Shown here piece by piece: positions 5,013 through 7,626 of a stretch of DNA of 7,626 bases; the first letter of the stretch is position 1, and each line of letters starts with the position of its first letter. This stretch comes from Candidatus Peregrinibacteria bacterium CG_4_10_14_0_2_um_filter_43_11. Its GTDB lineage: Bacteria; Patescibacteriota; Gracilibacteria; UM-FILTER-43-11. The notes under the pieces were generated by a model. It saw only the letters and a program-made list of their open reading frames with translations, did not search any database and had not been told where the DNA came from. The DNA is taken from contig PFOK01000102.1 of the NCBI GenBank assembly GCA_002792495.1, positions 1 through 7,626 of the forward strand, given 5' to 3'. Position numbers and translations under genes: made by a program.

Positions 5013-5951
5013 TTATAGAATGGCGTTCAGCCCGTACCCAATTGCTATCATCCCTAGTCCGACAATGCCAAAAAACAAGACTAGCAGTTTGGGTTTCATC
5101 ACTTTTTTTAGCATGACCGCCTCCGGGAATGAGAGGCCGACCACTCCCATCATAAAGGCCAGGGCGGTTCCGAGAGGAATACCTTTTTCAACCAGCGACT
5201 GAAGGATAGGAATCACGCTACTGGCGTTGGCGTACATGGGGATGGCGAGAATTACGGCGACGGGAACGGCAAAAGTATTGTTGGAAAGATGTTGTTCAAA
5301 AAATCCGTTCGGTACATAGCCGTGTACAATAGCGCCAATGCCCACGCCGATGATGATGTATTTCCAGATTTTCCGAAAAATACGGAAGGCCATTTTTGAC
5401 GCTTTTTTCAGGTTTTCCTGAAATGATTTCTTGTCGTTGCCCGATTCTGATTTTACGCTTTCTTGTAGGACATACGGTTCGATGTATTTTTCGAGTTTCA
5501 TTTTTCCTAAAACAAAACCGCCAATCATGCCGATCATTATTCCGGAGGCTAAATAAATCAGAGTCACTTTCCATCCGAAAATGCCGATAAAAAGCGCGAT
5601 GGCCACTTCATTGATCAACGGAGATGTGATCAAAAAGGCCAGGGTGATTCCGAGGGGGATTCCGGCCTCCAAAAAACCGATGAAAAGAGGAATGGAGGAA
5701 CAGGAACAAAATGGGGTGATGGTGCCAAAGAGCGTTGCCAAAAAATAATCCGCTCCATAGAATTTTCGGGATGTTAAAAAATTCCTCAATCTCGCGATCG
5801 GCAAATAACAACGCAGTAATCCCATCGCATGAGTGATGATGAGCAGTAAGATCAGGATTTTTACCGTGTCTTCCGCAAAAAAATAAGCCGCATTGAACGC
5901 CGGGGTTTCGGGTGTTAGGCGGAGTAGTGTGATGAGTATCCAGTTGATCAT
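5013..5951 (-). CDS. Permease, PF03773 (ArsP_1/DUF318) family
   Basis: This is a polytopic permease related to ArsP, which exports organoarsenicals, and to many uncharacterised permeases; its substrate is unknown. The 312 residues hold about eight helices in two similar halves. The first half has the signature TPFCSCSSIPLFIGFLEAGI (79-98), then PLGITLAFLITSPLINEVAI (99-118). The second half repeats the pattern as PMYANASSVIPILQSLVEKG (238-257), then IPLGTALAFMMG (258-269), with the cysteines replaced. A charged cytoplasmic loop (about 149-195) joins the halves. Cys82 and Cys84 are candidate metal-binding residues. No arsR, arsC or thioredoxin-like gene is nearby, so an arsenic role is not supported by context. 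The start ATG is at 5951, with the extended -10 promoter about 25 bases upstream and no clear ribosome-binding site. Confidence 0.9.
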   Translation of the reverse strand: MINWILITLLRLTPETPAFNAAYFFAEDTVKILILLLIITHAMGLLRCYLPIARLRNFLTSRKFYGADYFLATLFGTITPFCSCSSIPLFIGFLEAGIPLGITLAFLITSPLINEVAIALFIGIFGWKVTLIYLASGIMIGMIGGFVLGKMKLEKYIEPYVLQESVKSESGNDKKSFQENLKKASKMAFRIFRKIWKYIIIGVGIGAIVHGYVPNGFFEQHLSNNTFAVPVAVILAIPMYANASSVIPILQSLVEKGIPLGTALAFMMGVVGLSFPEAVMLKKVMKPKLLVLFFGIVGLGMIAIGYGLNAIL

Positions 5952-5975
5952 TTGAAAAGGTTAGTTGCAGTTTAC

Positions 5976-5984
5976 ATTATATCA
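5976..5984 (-). promoter_or_regulatory. Extended -10 promoter of the permease gene
   Basis: The minus strand reads TGATATAAT: a perfect TATAAT (5976-5981) with the TG extended element one base upstream (5983-5984). The -35 position (5999-6004, AAACGT) does not match consensus and lies inside the terminator hairpin. Extended -10 promoters often work without a -35. The predicted start is near 5969, leaving a leader of about 18 bases. Confidence 0.6.
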
Positions 5985-6016
5985 AAAATACAGGCGAGAC
6001 GTTTCCGTCTCGCCTG
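5984..6016 (-). terminator. Strong intrinsic terminator of the DUF4349 gene
   Basis: An 11-bp perfect stem, CAGGCGAGACG with CGTCTCGCCTG, closes on a GAAA tetraloop (GNRA type) in the minus-strand transcript. It is followed by TATTTTT. It starts 21 bases after the stop codon of the DUF4349 gene. Confidence 0.9.
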
Positions 6017-6036
6017 CAAGGTTTAAATACAAAAGA

Positions 6037-7092
6037 TTATTTCTTTCTCCATGTCCAAATTTTTTTGGTGGCGACCCATGCGAATTTGAGCAGGAACATG
6101 GAAATAAAGAAGTAAACCGCTACCTGGGCAAGTCGTACCAGATAAGTGACCATATTGACAGTGACTCCCTGAATAGAGGCGTTTATGTTGCGCACCATTG
6201 CTTTGAGTTCGTACGTCCAGGTGTTTTTGATGTTTTTCCAGTCCAAGATGAGGTCTTTGTAGATATTGACATTGAAGAAACTGTAATTGAGTCGATCGAG
6301 CTGATCGTTTTTACTTTGTTTGTACCTGTCCATTTCTTCTTTGACCTGAATGCGTTGTGTGCTGAGCCGTTCGATCAGGTTCAGTTTGCTGTCGATGATT
6401 TTTGCAAGGCTTTCCACATCTTGTTTGTTGGTGGCGAGACGTGTGACTTCATCGTACGCTTTTTGAGATTTGGTGAGTGAGTCTTCGATCGATGCCAATT
6501 TGTTTTCCAAAATTTCAAGTTGTTTGTCGTATTGTTCTACCATCCCCTTAATGGTTTGAGTATTGGCATTCATATCTTCCGGCTTCATGGTTTTGAGTAG
6601 CACGATTATTTCAGCTTCATTTTCTTTTTTAACCTTGAAGCTGTAATAACAATTGTTTTCGTTCTCGTTTGCGGTTTCAAAAATCACTTCGGGGCGGCTT
6701 TTTAGATCCGCGATCTGTTCACATACTCTTTCGAGTTTTCGGGTTTTTATGGTCGCGTTGTAGGTTTTAACTTCATAATTTTCCGCGTCATCCCCGGTGG
6801 GTGCCTGAGGACTAGGAGCTATTTCCGGTGAATAAACAGCATCTTGCGTCATCATACGTCCTCCGGTTGAGCTCTTTTCACTCATCATATAGGGTGGCTC
6901 AGAATAGGATGTGTTGTAACTTCCGCCATTAAAAATCGTTCGAACGGCGAAAGACAAAAGCCCCACCACAATAGAAAGTACGATGATGCCTAAAAAGATC
7001 ACGCCGATTACTTTTGCGATGGATTTGGCGGACCAATCGAAGTCTTTAAAAAAGTTTTGCATGTTGTTTCTGGTTAAAAGAACATTTTCCAT
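6037..7092 (-). CDS. DUF4349 membrane protein with coiled coil
   Basis: This protein has the DUF4349 layout: an N-terminal helix (about 26-52), a Ser/Pro-rich linker (60-103), a mixed domain (106-180), a long coiled coil and a C-terminal helix with a basic end (KKIWTWRKK). YEVKTYNATIKTRKLERVCE (106-125) opens the mixed domain. The coiled coil (about 183-262) contains EQYDKQLEILENKLASIEDS, and the C-terminal helix is about 316-340. Both ends are anchored in the cytoplasmic membrane, with the middle most likely outside. The family's function is unknown. There is no lipobox cysteine, although some relatives are lipoproteins. I chose the ATG at 7092 (351 residues). TTG at 7119 would add nine residues and ATG at 7062 would remove ten; none has a clear ribosome-binding site. 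It is a single gene ended by the strong hairpin at 5984-6016. Confidence 0.87.
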   Translation of the reverse strand: MENVLLTRNNMQNFFKDFDWSAKSIAKVIGVIFLGIIVLSIVVGLLSFAVRTIFNGGSYNTSYSEPPYMMSEKSSTGGRMMTQDAVYSPEIAPSPQAPTGDDAENYEVKTYNATIKTRKLERVCEQIADLKSRPEVIFETANENENNCYYSFKVKKENEAEIIVLLKTMKPEDMNANTQTIKGMVEQYDKQLEILENKLASIEDSLTKSQKAYDEVTRLATNKQDVESLAKIIDSKLNLIERLSTQRIQVKEEMDRYKQSKNDQLDRLNYSFFNVNIYKDLILDWKNIKNTWTYELKAMVRNINASIQGVTVNMVTYLVRLAQVAVYFFISMFLLKFAWVATKKIWTWRKK

Positions 7093-7162
7093 TGTCTCGC
7101 ATTTTGGATTCTGATTCAATAGATTTTAATGCGTTTTTTAAGCTTCATTCGTGCTGAAGAAC

Positions 7163-7191
7163 TTGATTTTATGAGTAGTTATGACTACCAT
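7163..7191 (+). promoter_or_regulatory. Possible promoter with overlapping dyad
   Basis: TTGATT (7163-7168) and TACCAT (7186-7191) are 17 bases apart, each matching consensus at 4 of 6 positions. An inverted repeat covers the spacer and -10: ATG-A-GTAGT (7171-7179) pairs with ACTACCAT (7184-7191) around TATG, with one bulged A. Such a position would suit a repressor-binding site. Confidence 0.4.
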
Positions 7192-7213
7192 AGAACTAAT
7201 TTAACTCTATCTC

Positions 7214-7626
7214 ATGTCTCTTAATATCAGTTGTAGCGCAAAATACTTCAAGGTGGGGAATCGAAATTTTGATAAAATCACTCAGGAGTACGATCCTCCT
7301 TGTTATTGGTTTCGTCTTAAGGTTTCCGCAAAAAGTGTGGCGCATAAAAAATGTATTGGTCATGTGACCCGATTGTGGCACGCGAACGGCAGGCTTGTGA
7401 AAGGTTTTGACCCTTTGGTGATGTTTTGGGTCAATGAGCCTCCTGTCAATCAACAGCGCGCAGAAAGTCTTTCTCAGGAACATTATAAAGTGGATATCGC
7501 GCCGGGAAGTTTTGAGATTGCCGGGCTTATGCACATCAAACTTCCTAGTATTTCATCCTTTAAATTCAGGCTTGTAGAGACCCGGGAATATTTTTTGCGC
7601 TTTTTCCGTTGTAAATTTCCAGGTGA
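7214..7626 (+). CDS. Unrecognised soluble protein, 3' end outside the window
   Basis: The frame opens at ATG 7214, the first start after an in-frame TAA at 7202-7204, and stays open for 137 codons to the window edge, so the gene is incomplete. The visible part has no membrane segment or signal peptide. It alternates short hydrophobic and charged stretches, such as YWFRLKVSAKSVAHKKCIGH (31-50), then VTRLWHANGRLVKGFDPLVM (51-70), which suggests a beta-sandwich. Pro/Cys/Trp/Tyr are frequent (DPPCYWF). I know uncharacterised bacterial proteins with this kind of domain, but no function. No ribosome-binding site is visible; the short leader follows the promoter candidate at 7163-7191. It is transcribed divergently from the DUF4349 gene. 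Codon use resembles its neighbours. Confidence 0.8.
   Translation, partial: MSLNISCSAKYFKVGNRNFDKITQEYDPPCYWFRLKVSAKSVAHKKCIGHVTRLWHANGRLVKGFDPLVMFWVNEPPVNQQRAESLSQEHYKVDIAPGSFEIAGLMHIKLPSISSFKFRLVETREYFLRFFRCKFPG

Noticed and set aside
5965..6480. 171-residue plus-strand frame
   Set aside because: It lies antisense to the DUF4349 coiled-coil gene and includes the terminator hairpin; the minus-strand gene has clear family features.
7196..7534. 112-residue minus-strand frame
   Set aside because: It is antisense to the open plus-strand frame from 7214, which is longer, continues to the edge and has a more protein-like composition.

Overview
The window looks like a stretch of a small-genome bacterial chromosome, most likely a candidate-phyla-radiation (Patescibacteria) organism in the Peregrinibacteria or Parcubacteria direction. 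This is an inference from gene content: a ComEC channel without its nuclease domain, an orphan NRS/ER-type sugar-nucleotide reductase, a DUF4349 membrane protein, an EamA transporter, isolated tRNA genes and weak Shine-Dalgarno sequences. No 16S or ribosomal protein gene is present to confirm it. The genetic code behaves as standard: all five complete genes reach full family length without in-frame TGA, and all five stop with TAA.

Layout. Positions 1-517 carry no convincing gene but several nested inverted repeats, perhaps a structured RNA or the remains of a mobile element. A sigma70-like promoter at 518-546 precedes comEC (591-2066, +). ComEC converges with an NRS/ER-like dTDP-sugar epimerase/reductase (2100-2942, -) across a small GC-rich palindrome. 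That gene and tRNA-Lys(UUU) (3018-3093, +) diverge from what looks like one bidirectional promoter with a shared -10 box. An EamA/DMT transporter (3138-4037, +) follows and converges with a small polytopic membrane protein (4051-4611, -). That protein has its own near-consensus promoter.

The most unusual locus is 4704-4960. A minus-strand tRNA with a CAU anticodon (tRNA-Met or tRNA-Ile2) is followed by two 90-bp tandem units that differ at one base. Each unit repeats the tRNA's 3' end (including CCA) and its anticodon-loop segment, while the variable/T-arm part is replaced by a hairpin-rich insert.

Upstream of the tRNA lies a permease of the PF03773 (ArsP_1/DUF318) family (5013-5951, -). Between it and a DUF4349 membrane protein (6037-7092, -), a strong GAAA-loop terminator abuts an extended -10 promoter. 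The right edge holds the start of an unrecognised soluble protein (7214 to beyond the window, +).

There is no clear multi-gene pathway here. Most genes are single transcription units with their own signals, and the common theme is the membrane: DNA uptake, two transporters and two envelope proteins.
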